Origin: Callipepla californica brunnescens
Lineage: Eukaryota; Chordata; Aves; Galliformes; Odontophoridae
Reading direction: 5' to 3'
Length of the DNA stretch: 64,000 nt
Assembly (NCBI GenBank): GCA_023055505.1
Contig: JALIRH010000002.1
Span: 15,213,244-15,277,243 of the forward strand
Shown here: positions 35,097-45,560 of the stretch, piece after piece
Numbering within the stretch: the stretch's first letter is position 1
Layout of the letters: each line of letters opens with the position of its first letter
Position numbers and translations under genes: made by a program
The notes under the pieces: model-generated
Told to the model about the DNA's origin: nothing
The model's input: the letters and a program-made list of their open reading frames with translations, nothing else
Databases searched by the model: none

Positions 35097-35769
35097 TTCC
35101 CTAATTCCTGACTTATCACATTTCTGATTACAAGCAGACTGCCATACTCGTAGCTTTAGGTGATGTTTGTCACATATTGAGTTACATCTCCCATGAGATA
35201 AAGAACATAGATCTTAAACAAAGGGAAGAGGCAAATTTTAAAGGATCAGCTGGTATTAATGGAGATACAGCTCCAATCTCCTACATTTTTGTTTACTTCT
35301 TCTACACTAATTAATTCATACTGCAGAAAGATGTTCTGTATACTATTCATCTACTTTAAATATAGATACAAGATTTGGAGGAATTGTCACTTCCTCAGAA
35401 CACGTATCAAGTACTAAGTATTTTGTGTTTCTCTCTTATTGTGCGGTATTGTTTCAGAGGTCAAAAAAGCTATGTCTGAATAATCTGCAGTGGTACATTT
35501 AAACCTCAACCACTTAGTAATTCTATGAATGCAGAAAATTATGTATAAATAAATAACAAAATATATGACAGTCTGAAAATCAACATGAAAAATCAAGACA
35601 GGTCACAAAATCGCTTTAATACTGCTATACTTTCATTTTACATTAGGGTAGTAGTCATTCAAGATTTTTTGTTTTCCATTTTAGAAGCAAGTTACTGATC
35701 CCACAGAAGTCTTGTTCAGGAAGATGCTTAAGAACATGTTTAAGCCTGTGCTTAAGTCTCCTTGCTCTA

Positions 35770-35840
35770 GATAAGTTGGACTTACTGACCCTTATGGGTC
35801 CGTTCCTATTTGAGATATTCTACGATTATATAATTCTATG
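35770..35840 (+). mobile_element. CR1 3' tail
   Basis: GTTGGACTTACTGACCCTTATGGGTCCG, then TGAGATATTCTACGATTATA and ATTCTATG, is the sense-strand end of CR1 in correct order. The copy is truncated to about 70 bp. Confidence 0.8.
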
Positions 35841-36420
35841 AAAGGTTGCTTTAGGTTATTCAAAATAAATATAATAAACAATTTTTAACTTTCATCTAGC
35901 TGCCTGTTTTATCCGTGGAGGATCACATAGTTTCAAATCCTTAGATGCTTCTTTTCCTATAAAAATATGGCACGTACCAGAAGCTCCAGGCAAATAGATT
36001 AACTGAATTTTCAAGTTTTGACACTGTATGAATGTTTACTCCATATTCCCGACATCAGGAAGGCTGTTCAGCTTTTGACTCTATGCAAGGCTACATGTGC
36101 TCTAAGTGGGAGACGTAGCACAGAAAGATGCTGAACAGCTTTTCCTTGCACTCCTTCCTCAGACGTGAAAGGTATGTAGATAACTTCAGAAGCTGCTTAC
36201 TTAACTGACATTCTACATATTTCAAGAATGGTTCACAGTCATTGTAAAGACTAGTTAATGAGATAGTATGAAGATAAGGTTAGGTATTGAACTGTTTGTC
36301 AACTTTCTGTGTTGCTGCAACACTGTGATGTCTCTAACAGGGCATGAGTAGCTTTGCAGTTACCCAAAAGGCAGCACTTCACTAGCGAAGGACTACCCAA
36401 GAAACGTCAGCCATGATAAA
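35841..36420. other. Non-coding spacer
   Basis: No recognised gene or repeat. Confidence 0.5.
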
Positions 36421-36752
36421 CTTTTCTTACTGTTGTTATCTCTGCTGAAACACACTACCCACTGCCTCACTGTTTGGTCTTCAGAAACATGCAGTAAACA
36501 TTGATGGATATCACTGGGTGCCATTTTTTCCACAATGAGAAATTCACTTCCACCTCTTTGCTTCACATGTACTTTAATGTCAGATATCACTCTTACAGAC
36601 TGCCCCTCTGCTGCTGTCTGTTACAGAGGAACAAAATCAAATGGAATATCAGTGAGAAGGTTCAACATCTACTGTCATACCATCAAAATCCACCTCTGAT
36701 CTTTAGGGTAAACATAATTAAATAGGAGGCATTACTTTCAGAGCAGCCCTCA
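36421..36752 (-). mobile_element. 5' fragment of a mariner element (Galluhop-like)
   Basis: The right end holds the terminal repeat as its complement (GGAGGCATTACTTTCAGAGC, then AGCCCTCAT, ending 36752). Reading on the minus strand, a leader of about 160 bp leads to an ATG at 36590 and a transposase N-terminus with the motif VKQRGGSEFL and RQWVVCFS. The frame then ends and the rest of the element is absent. The start codon, the KQRGGSEF motif and the spacing to the terminal repeat match the 43988 copy. Confidence 0.85.
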
Positions 36753-37105
36753 TGAAAGTATTTTCAACTTATTCAACATCAAATACTACAGCTTTTAGGG
36801 TAGCTCAGAATTCAAATCTATTGATTTATATCCAGCTGTTTTGCTTAAATATTTTTATGATTGAGTAATAAATATTCCTTTCCATACATTCTTTCCGTAT
36901 GTTTTTTTTCTTAAAATATTGCAAATCGTTTTAACCACCTGTTCAATTTGCATACAGGAAAACCTTGTAATATTTTATAGAGCAAAATGATTTTGAATCT
37001 TGTTAAAATTTGCCTACCTTCTCCAAATTGTTCCATGTTCTTCAGCTGAAGGTAACATGCTTAACAAATAAAATTTGCCACTAGGAACAAAAGTCAGGAA
37101 AGTAT

Positions 37106-37147
37106 GTTTGTTTGGCTTTTTTGTTTGTTTGTTTGTTTGTTTGTTTT
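37106..37147. repeat. (TTTG)n microsatellite
   Basis: Seven or so GTTT units, beginning after GGCTTTTTT. Confidence 0.88.
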
Positions 37148-37283
37148 TGGAGGGGGGAAAGGTTTTAATTTCTGAAACTACTGTAAAAGAGTAGGACAGA
37201 CTGTTTTACCTATGTGGAACTAACTATTTAATTTTATTAAAAAAAAAAGCTCACAGGAAATCTAACTTTCCTATATTCTTAGT

Positions 37284-37320
37284 GATTTTTTTATTATTAT
37301 TATTATTTTTTTTTTTTTTA
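37284..37320. repeat. (TTA)n and T-rich tract
   Basis: Repeated ATT units flanked by T-runs. Confidence 0.85.
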
Positions 37321-37355
37321 TCACATGAGAATATGTTTATCTACACATTAACTGA

Positions 37356-37613
37356 TGTCTTGCTTTCAGGTGAGACAGAGTTGATTTTCTTTATAGTGTC
37401 TGGTATGATGCTACATTTCTGCTTTGGAGGAAAATAATGTTGATAATACATCAGTGTTTTAGTTTCAGCTGAGCAGTGCTGTGCAGAGCCAAGGACATTT
37501 TAGTTTCACATCTTCTTTTACTTCTTTTGCTTCCTGCCAGTGAGGGAGCAAGAATGGGCACAAGAACCTGGGAGAGGACAGAACCAGCACAGCTGAACTG
37601 AATTGAACATCAT
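37356..37613 (+). mobile_element. 5' part of an LTR, family LTR-D
   Basis: It starts TGTCTTGCTTTCAGGTGAG and follows with GAGTTGATTTTCTTT, GTCTGGTATGATGCT, ATGTTGATAATACATCAG, TGTTTTAGTTTCAGCTGAG, GGGAGAGGACAGAACCAG and CACAGCTGAACTGAATTG. This block order matches a widespread avian LTR type that begins TGTCCTGGTTTCAGC. Its 3' half is absent: the sequence switches to an unrelated retroviral 3' end at about 37614. Confidence 0.72.
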
Positions 37614-37896
37614 GCAAAAAAAAAAGAACTTGAAAAAAATATCCCCCAGGAGTTTCTCTCTGATGATCCCCCTGTGGCACTACACATGGAGCAGGCCAAG
37701 CACAACCAGGACAGGCATTCAGTCTATAAAATACAAGAATGTGAAGGGAGCTAAACTTGTCAATAAGAAAGCAGGACAGATATCCTTTTGTCCTGACAAG
37801 ATAACTAAACAGATATCTCTGTTAAACAAAACACCCACAGGAATGGTGAGGAAATTTAGAGCAAAATTGACCCTTAGGTTTAATCCCGTCGATAAA
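37614..37896 (+). mobile_element. Internal 3' remnant of an endogenous retrovirus
   Basis: This stretch leads without a break into the LTR at 37897. It belongs to a 141-codon open frame (37603-38028) with no domain I can name. The sequence just before the LTR (GTTTAATCCCGTCGATAAAC, 37878-37897) sits where a retroviral polypurine tract and 3' leader would be. It is probably the last part of the internal region of a provirus. It could instead be unrelated sequence at which the LTR is truncated. No protein is assigned. Confidence 0.45.
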
Positions 37897-38466
37897 CAGA
37901 GTTTGGAATGTAATGAATATGTATATGCTATACTTTTAAATATGTATTCATTTCTCTCTTGGTGGTGCATATTTGGTGTAATGATCCCCCAAGTATCCAA
38001 TGCTGTAACGGGGGGAATACCTGCTTGACAAAACTCATTGGTGTGTCAAGTTGCTCTAGCAGTTTTCTCAGCACCACTAAACCATGGACTTTGGAGAAGA
38101 GACTTCCCTGAGGGGAAAACCTCTTTAGAAACCCCCCTCTCTCCCCCCAGCCCATACAGTGCCTGCTTGCTGTGAAGCTTTTTCTAATCCCTCACAGTGA
38201 CCAGAGTTCCCGAGATCAACAGACTACGAATCTTGCTAGATCCACAGTGGTGATGCTCTCATAGCCTCTTACTTTCTGCCAATTCTCCTTGCTTTTCAAC
38301 TCTTTTCTATTGCCCACCTTCCCTTCCCCATATCCCTAAGCAATTAGTATTTTTAATAAACTGGTTGGGCTAACATTTGACCTGTTGTGTCTTAATCTCA
38401 CCATTGGGTATACATATACATATAATCAAAGAACCTCTTCTCCCTCCTTTATATTGGAGTGTGACA
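37897..38466 (+). mobile_element. 3' LTR, group LTR-B with a distinct U3
   Basis: U3 begins near GTTTGGAATGTAATGAATATG (37900). It holds the blocks GTAACGGGGGGAATACCTGC, TTGACAAAACTCATTGGTG and GCAGTTTTCTCAGCACCACT, which I recall from avian retroviral LTRs. AATAAA is at 38355-38360, followed by the R-U5 block shared with other LTR-B copies (ACATTTGACCTGTTGTGTC) and the end GGAGTGTGACA (38456-38466). The right flank is CR1 (ATACTGTACCCCAGGTGAGG). No matching 5-bp flank is found on the left, consistent with the left side being an internal or truncated retroviral part. Confidence 0.7.
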
Positions 38467-39250
38467 ATACTGTACCCCAGGTGAGGACTCACCAGTGCAG
38501 AGTAGAGGGGCTGTGTCACCTCCCTTGACCCGCTGGCCACACTTGTTTTGATGCAGTCTGGGATAGAGTTGGCTTTCTGGGCTGTAAGGGCACATTGTTG
38601 GCTCATGTCCAGCTTCCCATCCACCAGTATCTCCAGGTCCTTTTCAGCAGGGCTGCTCTTAATCCTTTCATCCCCCAGCTTGTATTGGTAGTGCAGGTTG
38701 CCTCAATTTACGCGTGAGATCTTCTATTTGGATTTGCTGAACCTCTTGAGTTTTGTCTGGGCCCACTGCTCAAACCTGTCTAGGTCCCTCTGGATGGTAT
38801 CTCATTCCTCTGCTCAACCCACAACTTGGAATCATTGGCAAACTAGCAGAAGGTGCATTTGACTTCACTGTCAATGTCACTGATGAAGATTTTATAGAGT
38901 ATCAGTCCCAGAACTGACCCTTGGGGAACACTACTTGTCACTGATCTCCATGCAGACCTCAAGCCATTGACCACCACTCTCTGGACTCAATCCTGCAGCC
39001 AGCTCTTTGTCCATAGAACAGTTTTGGATAGGTGATATCAGTACCTCTTCTCCTGTCCACTGACACCATCATAAAAGGTTGGCCAAATAGGATTTGCCCT
39101 TAGTAAAGTCACATTGGTTTTCCAGTATCACCTCCCTGTTTTCTATGTACCTTAACATAAATTTCAGGAAGATCTGCTCTATGGTCTTTCCCAGCACAGA
39201 GGTGAGATTGATTTAGGAAGGACATACTGCTGGCTGAGGCACTCCTTCAG
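38467..39250 (-). mobile_element. CR1 LINE fragment including the reverse-transcriptase active-site region
   Basis: Read on the minus strand, the frame around 38370-38624 carries [19 protein letters not shown] and [14 protein letters not shown], typical of CR1 ORF2 after the palm. Further upstream in the element (higher coordinates) lies the palm motif, here FANDS at about 38828-38842, where CR1 normally has FADDT, so the first catalytic aspartate is changed to asparagine. The preceding block reads like GSVLGPILYKIFISDIDSE with frame breaks. The upstream boundary near 39250 is approximate. The 3' part of the element is absent, replaced by the LTR to the left. Confidence 0.85.
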
Positions 39251-40081
39251 TCCTTCAATGCCAATATTGGCCTCATTCTCAAGTTTCCAAGATGAAAACA
39301 AAAAGTCTTAAATAAATGCATTCTTGATTAATACACCATTAATTTGTCTTCTGTATGTGTTTCTTGAAATTCTCTTAAGTAAATCAATAATGAAACAAAT
39401 ACAAAAAATTAAAATTATGTCTATGTCACTTTACCTTATATATAAAACCACAATGAGTCTACCCTGCAGTTAATAACTGTCTGGAGAATTTTTCAGCGTT
39501 GCAGAGATCTTGAGTATGCAGAATAAACTTTTCACTTCACAAAAATCAGTATTTCAACTCAACTGAAAAAAATCCTTTCAGAGAAATCCACTGTGACCAA
39601 TTTGGTTCAGTTAAAATTTAAATCCAATTGTACTTCTTTCCTGATTGTACAAAGAACAAGGAAATGGCATCTCTAAATAAAGAGGAAAGTGTAGGAGATA
39701 TGAATTACAGAGATGTTAAGTGAATCCACTCGCATAAACAATTCCTTTTGGGAATACAAAAGCTATAATGATATAACAAATTAGCTTGTGGTTATGACAG
39801 TTATGAGAATAACCTAAAATTTTACAAGAAGAACAAAATCCTTTAAGTCAACTTTCTAAGCAAAACTAAGTACAGCAAATCATAAATGGCTGATGTAAAA
39901 TGTGAGAAATTTTAAAAAGGCAGACTTTGCCAAGTATAACCAATATAAATGAGAAAATGTTATGCTCAGCATTCCCAATAACATTTCACATATATTTATA
40001 TATAATTATGTTTGAGAAATGTTTTTGCAGTTAAATATTCAGAAATGCATTATAGAAACTTAGACACACAAATAGGCAATG
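39251..40081. other. Non-coding stretch without recognised gene
   Basis: AT-rich. The first few tens of bases may still be decayed CR1. No exon seen. Confidence 0.5.
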
Positions 40082-40615
40082 TGTGAGTGCTGTTCCAAAA
40101 TTAATGCCACCTGTTTTATTATGTTGGCCCACGATGTCAGTGGCAGATGGTGGTATGACAGTGGAGGTTGAACCTTCCCATAAATATCCCATTACATGTT
40201 GTTGCCATGTGACAGATCGCAGCAGAGAAGCAGTTTGACAAAATGTTGTCTGACACAGAAGCATGTATGAAGCAAAAGTGCGGAATTAACTCCCACATGT
40301 ATAAAGAGTGGAACCCATTGACATCCATCAATACTTAATGAATGTTTCTGGAGACCAACAGTGATGTGGTGGGTGTTGCATTTCAACAGTGGCAACAATG
40401 CCATGAAAGACAGACTACATTCTGGATGGACACATATATTTTTACAACTGCTAGATGCAGACTGTTGTTCATTGTTGATGAAAATGCACAGCTAGTGGTG
40501 GTGACTACACTGAAAAATAGTGTTCTATAGCTGAGAATTTGTTTTATCGAACAGTGTTATTATGCTCTTTGTATCTGTTGTAGTTTCCTTGGAAATAAAA
40601 AGGAGTTAGTTATAA
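40082..40615 (+). mobile_element. Internally deleted mariner element (Galluhop-like, non-autonomous)
   Basis: The left end GTGAGTGCTGTTCCAAAATT is a decayed terminal repeat. The middle retains the leader (TGACAGATCGCAGCAGAGAA), part of the transposase start (GAATGTTTCTGGAGACC, GCAACAATGCCATGAAAGAC) and then the C-terminal end (GAAAATGCACAGCTAGTGG). The right leader is GCTCTTTGTATCTGTTGTAG. It keeps slightly more of the N-terminal coding region than the 21211 copy. About 530 bp; no coding capacity. Confidence 0.8.
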
Positions 40616-43600
40616 GTTCTGGAGGGACCTAGATATTTTGAAGAACATATTTTCTTCTTACTAGTAATGAACACAATAAGGATATCACTCCTTCAGTAAC
40701 CATAAAAAGAGCAGATATAGGAGTCTGAATGTCTTTGGCATGATGTAAAAACAAGTTGAGCTAATCTTCATATGTTTGCCAAATGACAGCAATATGAACA
40801 TTCTTTCACATTCTCTGGGGTAGAAATGACATAAGATTATCTTTGCTTGTTAGTAAAACAATTGTAAATCTTCAGAAGAGAAAAAGAAACTGTTAGGGCA
40901 TCTTAAAATAATAGGTACCTAGTTATATTTAAATATTACCAGTGGTGTACCTGTATATAAGATGAAGGGTATGCATTTACAGCAATTCATTTAAAATATT
41001 GGTGAAAAGTGAGAAAATCTTTCTTGATAACCCAGTTTTGATAAAGTAGAACTGGGACACTTAATATCAGTGTGGCCTAGAGGCTGTTTTCTGCACTTTG
41101 GACTCTTCCCTGTGTGACTGAGCCTCCAAGTTAGTCATAATTTTAGCTGTACAAGCATAAAACAGGAAAGGAAAGGACACAAGCAATTAAAGCAAAAACA
41201 AACCAACCAACAAACAACAAAACTTCATGTGTACTCCATTTCTCTGGATTTTATGTTGAACTAATAAACAAATTAAAATTTCCCATTGCTAGCTGACCAT
41301 TCATTTTTCATCTAGAAAACCTCGATCCAGGGAAGTCAAGGCAGAACTCCAGTTCAGTCACTCACAAAGGATGACAATTTAGTATTCTATTATCTTTATA
41401 CTACCAGGGAAAAAAAAAAAATGTTGTAACAAAGTCTGCAATAAGGATAAGGCTGTGGAACTGCTTCTGTAGGAAACCTTGAAATTCATAAAGCTCGTTT
41501 AAATATTTTATAATCATTTACATACTGGTGTCATCTATAGGTTATTAATGAAGTCTTAGCAACTTAGTGGTATTCCAATATTTTTTATCCAGTTATTTAT
41601 TTGTTTCTGTCCTCAGTACCACACTGATAGTTAAATGATTTAAATCATCTGGAAACACCAACTGTTAAATATTTTTAAAAGTATTGCAAAGTATTAAAAA
41701 GTCTGAGTTATAACTACAACAAACCTCATGTGAACTGTGATTGCAACTTTTAATTAATCTCACTCCATATTACCAATATTATTTCTCTATATATTAAGAA
41801 GAGACCATATCTCTCTCAATATATTATTTTAATGACTAGTATGAATCATATTATGTAAATGTATTAGCAATAAAACTAGTAAAGAGCAATGAAATATTCT
41901 AATCAAGACTGTTTTCTTCACCTGACTTCATCTTTTCAGTCAGGTCCAAGGACAGCTTCATGGACCTTTTGATTCATCCCTCTTGTCCCTGACTTGCCAG
42001 GAAAGTCATATTATTTATTAAAATATCTGATCAAATTCTGATGATATGTTGCAAAATTTTGTCGAAGATCTCTAAGGACCATCTTGTATTAACACTGGAT
42101 TTGTCTGAGTTTTTATTTATTTTTATTTTTTTATTTTTATGTTCAACTACTTAACAAGGGTAATAACTTATATAGATAACAGAACAGTAAAAAGCTTAAT
42201 AACTTCTTCCCCAATTGAACCAATTGCTGATAATATTTTCCAATAATTTAATTGATAAAACTGAACTCAAAAATACACTGTTGAAATCTGACCATTTACA
42301 AAGCTAGTAACATACTTAATCCAAACAAGTTTGTTTATAAAACCGTTAATAATTAAAGTTAAAACTTTTCTGACATGAAAATCTCAGCATAGCTTAAATC
42401 TTTTATATTTAATTGGGTAATGACTTGTTTATACTGAAAAGAGATGTTACTACTGAAGTCATCCATCATGTGTGCATAGCACCTTTCATTTTGTGCACAA
42501 TACACATTGAATGAAATAAAAGCTACTATGAAATAGAATTCTTCTGTTGACTTGAGTCAACACTGCACACAATGTTCTACACTCAAAAATATTATTTTAA
42601 TTAATTAAGATGCTACTTTAAAAATAGATTACATTTGTCTGGTTACATTATTCCATGTAACTATTATTAATTGGTCCCTCTTCTCTATTAATGAACAGAA
42701 CCTTTCTTGAAAATATTTGACCACTTAGGACTGTTTTTGAAGGCAGTTTAATTTTCTATGGCGTATATACGGAGCTGAAGTATTTTTTCAAAAAGTACTA
42801 TCATTTTATGTCTGTTTCAACTAGCCACATGTTTTAGTCTGTGCCTAAGTAAATGCTGCCCTAGGTTGTTTCATTTTCAGAACATTTTCATACTTTCAAT
42901 GTAATCAAATCTTTGTTCTTTGCTTTTATTTTTATTTCTCATTACATCTGTCTTCTATCTCAACCAATATACCTCTGGATATCACAGTAATGGTATGTTA
43001 AGTAGTCAGGATGCATCATGTAATTAATGAAAGAGTATCTTAGGTTTTATATCTGATACCAAAAATAATGATGAGCCCTTAAAATTAATAGATAGATAGA
43101 TAGATAGATTAGATAGATAGGTAGATAGGTAGGTAGATAAATGTTTAATAAAAATGTAAAATCTGTTGTACAAAATTAAACAAAAAATCTTTTTTTCACT
43201 GGGGACTAATCTGAAGTACGTAAGATTTGCAGGAAGATGTAATCTGTCACTGTAACAACTACTGTAGTGTAGAAAAGAACACAAGCTCTTGAACACATAA
43301 AGGAGAAGCTTGTTTGCCTCGAAGGCTGTCTGTTCCCAACCACAACAGTATTTTCTATGAGATGGACTGATATTCTCTTTCTCAAACATTGCTTACAAAT
43401 ATCTCTAACTCATGAAAGAGCAATGCTGTGACAAGAGCAAAGACTGTTATAAAAGAAAACATCTTAAGCCTTACAAAAGACTTAGGCACTAAGTGTGCAC
43501 AGATAAAATCTTTGTTACCAGATACTCTCAACCTGTTTGAATTGTTCTGTTTCTGTCATTTAAATTCCTTCTACTAAGCATCAACTTTATGAGATAATTA

Positions 43601-43987
43601 ACTTTATCTCTCTTATCCGATATTCTATAATACCCAGTATTAAGTTGGCTCTTGCAACACTACTATTTTTCATGCAACCTCTGGATAACAGAAAAAATAA
43701 TAACAATATTAATATCTGTAGCAGTAATTTTCAATACTGCTATCAGATGATGGATGTTGCAGCCTCTGGGTGCACCAGCTGTACTGGTCCCCCAGGGAAT
43801 CTTGTTAAGGAAGATGGAATAACTCAACTCACCCGGCAGTGTTTATAGGATTTCAACTCGAAGTACCTACAAAGCAAGGCAACAGGACTAGGGCATGCTT
43901 TAATTTCTTTCATTCTTTTCATAGAGCAAACATATTTTTATATCCTCAGTTAACAGATCAATTTTGAACACTGAAATTACTATATGT
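40616..43987. other. Long non-coding stretch without recognised gene
   Basis: 3.4 kb, AT-rich. It contains an AAAC-rich block near 41190-41220, an A-run near 41409-41421, a TTTTA-rich tract near 42113-42140 and a GATA microsatellite at 43089-43140. The 121-codon minus frame at 43024-43389 is partly translated microsatellite. Confidence 0.5.
43089..43140. repeat. (GATA)n microsatellite, imperfect
   Basis: About 13 GATA or GGTA units. A pure (GATA) segment is followed by a single-base shift (GATTAGATA) and a (GTAG/GATA) mixed segment. The unit change shows an old interruption. Confidence 0.92.
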
Positions 43988-45150
43988 ACATCATTCTGAA
44001 AGTAAAGTATCTTTTTTATTTCCATGAAGCTACAACAAAAACAAAGAGCACAATAAAACTATTTGATAGACCAAATTTCTTAACTACAAAACACTTTTTG
44101 TAACCAGTCACCACCATTAGCTATGCATTTTCACCACAGAAATGAACAAGTGCCTGCATGCCACACTCAAAGATATCTGCAACAGTGGAGATCACCCACT
44201 GTTTCACAGCTGTTGTGATGGTATTGCTTGGAGAATTATGCCGAATTATGCCTTTCACTGGTCCAAATAGACAGAAGTCAGAACATACCAAATCTGGACT
44301 ATTAGGTGGAAATGGTAGGACAGTCCAGCCAAGACTGGCAGTGTGCTTCACGGTCTTCAGACTGGTATGGGTCCTGGTGTTATTGCATTGCCAGAGAAAG
44401 ATTTTCTTTTTCTCTGGCCTGTCTCTAGAAATTCAAGCCTTCAGCTTAGTCAGCAACATGAAGTTGTGGTCAGAGCTGATGGTTTGTCCGGGTTCCTACC
44501 CCAAAAGACTGTATATCACTTTTCCCAATGAAGGATGAATCTTTAGCTTTTTCTTTGATGGAGAATTCACATGTTACCATTCCATGGACTGCCATTTTTA
44601 CTCAACTCATAGTGATGTTACATCTGGTAAAGATTTCTTCCAGCAACCTGTCACCTTCAGGCTTGTATTTGTTCAATAGGTCGTGACAAATCTGCATATG
44701 GTATTCTTCTTTTCCTGCATGAACGTTTGTGGGACACATCTGCCTCAAACTTTACAGTATTTTAACGTTACCACCATTGCTTCCAACACACTGAAGCTAA
44801 CATTCCGCTCCATACACCCTTCCCAGGTAATAAACCATTCATGTATGTGGATGAACTGATTGAGACGCTCTTCATTTAGTGGTGTAACAGCCGTTCATAA
44901 CTGTCTGGACCATGACCTGTGTTTCATGTCATTGTTGCCACTGCTGAAGCACACCACCCACTGTCTCACTGTACTCATATCCACTGTTAGGTCTCCATAA
45001 ATGTTCAGCAAACATCAATGAATTTCAGTTAGTATCATTTTTTCCACATGAAGAAATTCAGTTTCACCTCTTTGCTTCACATGCACTTCCATGTCAGATG
45101 CCACTCTTTTAGACTGCACTCTTTTGACTGTTCCGTTGAGGGAACATATA
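43988..45150 (-). mobile_element. Near-full-length mariner element (Galluhop-like), 5' end missing
   Basis: The left end (43988-44020) has the 3' terminal repeat decayed (CATTCTGAAAGTAAAG on the plus strand), followed by the leader complement GAAGCTACAACAAAAAC. The body carries the transposase pseudogene (separate entry). Right of the start codon about 55 bp of 5' leader are recognisable (compare 36590-36650), but the 5' terminal repeat is absent and an LTR-D copy starts at 45189. It is the master-type copy from which the shorter elements in this window can be understood. Confidence 0.85.
44121..45092 (-). pseudogene. Mariner transposase pseudogene (DD34D family)
   Basis: The gene would cut and paste its own element at TA sites. 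The ATG is at 45092 and the TAG complement at 44121-44123, giving 972 bp or about 323 codons against roughly 345 usual for mariner transposases. The N-terminal VKQRG and RQWVVCFSSGN blocks are in frame with the C-terminal block. The third catalytic aspartate sits in SPDLVCSDF. The second, normally in HDN, is N here (motif CNNTRTHTS), with exactly 34 residues between them, the mariner spacing. The region of the first aspartate is damaged. Several in-frame stops occur (for example codon 26) and local frame slips are likely, so it is inactive. The C-terminus ends ALVHFCGENA. Confidence 0.88.
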
Positions 45151-45188
45151 CAAATATGTAGTCCTCTGACACATTAGTGTGTTGCACA

Positions 45189-45560
45189 GGGTCCTGGTTT
45201 CAGCCAGGACAGTGTTAATAGCACACCAGTGTTTTGGTTGTAGTTGAGTGATGGAAGCATGTCCAAGGCTAGTCTGCTGGGGAAGAGCCATTGTTATTAT
45301 GGCACAGCAGCATGAGGCGGGGTAAAACCAGGACAGCTGTCCTGAATTATTAGACAAGGGGGTTATTCCATACCATGTGACATCTGCAGAAAGCCATAAA
45401 ACTGTAGGAATCTGGCCAGGAGCCAGCCTCTGCTTGAGTATTGGCTGGGCATCAGTGGGCCATGAGTTAGTGTGATGTTAGCTAGGTGTTGGTTGTCAAG
45501 CTGTTGCAGTGTTATCTGGGCATTGGCCAGAGGGTAGCAAGTAATTCTACACTAGTCTTA
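45189..45560 (+). mobile_element. LTR fragment, family LTR-D
   Basis: It starts GGTCCTGGTTTCAGCCAGGA and follows the family order: GTGTTAATAGCACACCAGTG, TTTTGGTTGTAGTTGAG, ACCAGGACAGCTGTCC, GGGGTTATTCCATACCATG and GGGCATTGGCCAGAGGGTAGC. Parts of U3 are missing relative to the 37356 copy, and the sequence ends after the GTAGCAAGTAATT block. It abuts the truncated end of the mariner element, and the junction is not resolved to the base. Confidence 0.7.

Larger units (their letters stand above)
36753..37355. other. Non-coding spacer with low-complexity repeats
   Basis: AT-rich, containing the TTTG repeat at 37106-37147 and a TTA/T-rich tract at 37284-37320. No gene seen. Confidence 0.5.

Noticed and set aside
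43089..43140. CRISPR-like regular repeats
   Set aside because: A 4-bp microsatellite with no spacers; the genome is vertebrate.
43024..43389. 121-codon minus-strand frame with repeated TYLS/LSIYLS residues
   Set aside because: The repeats are the translated GATA microsatellite.
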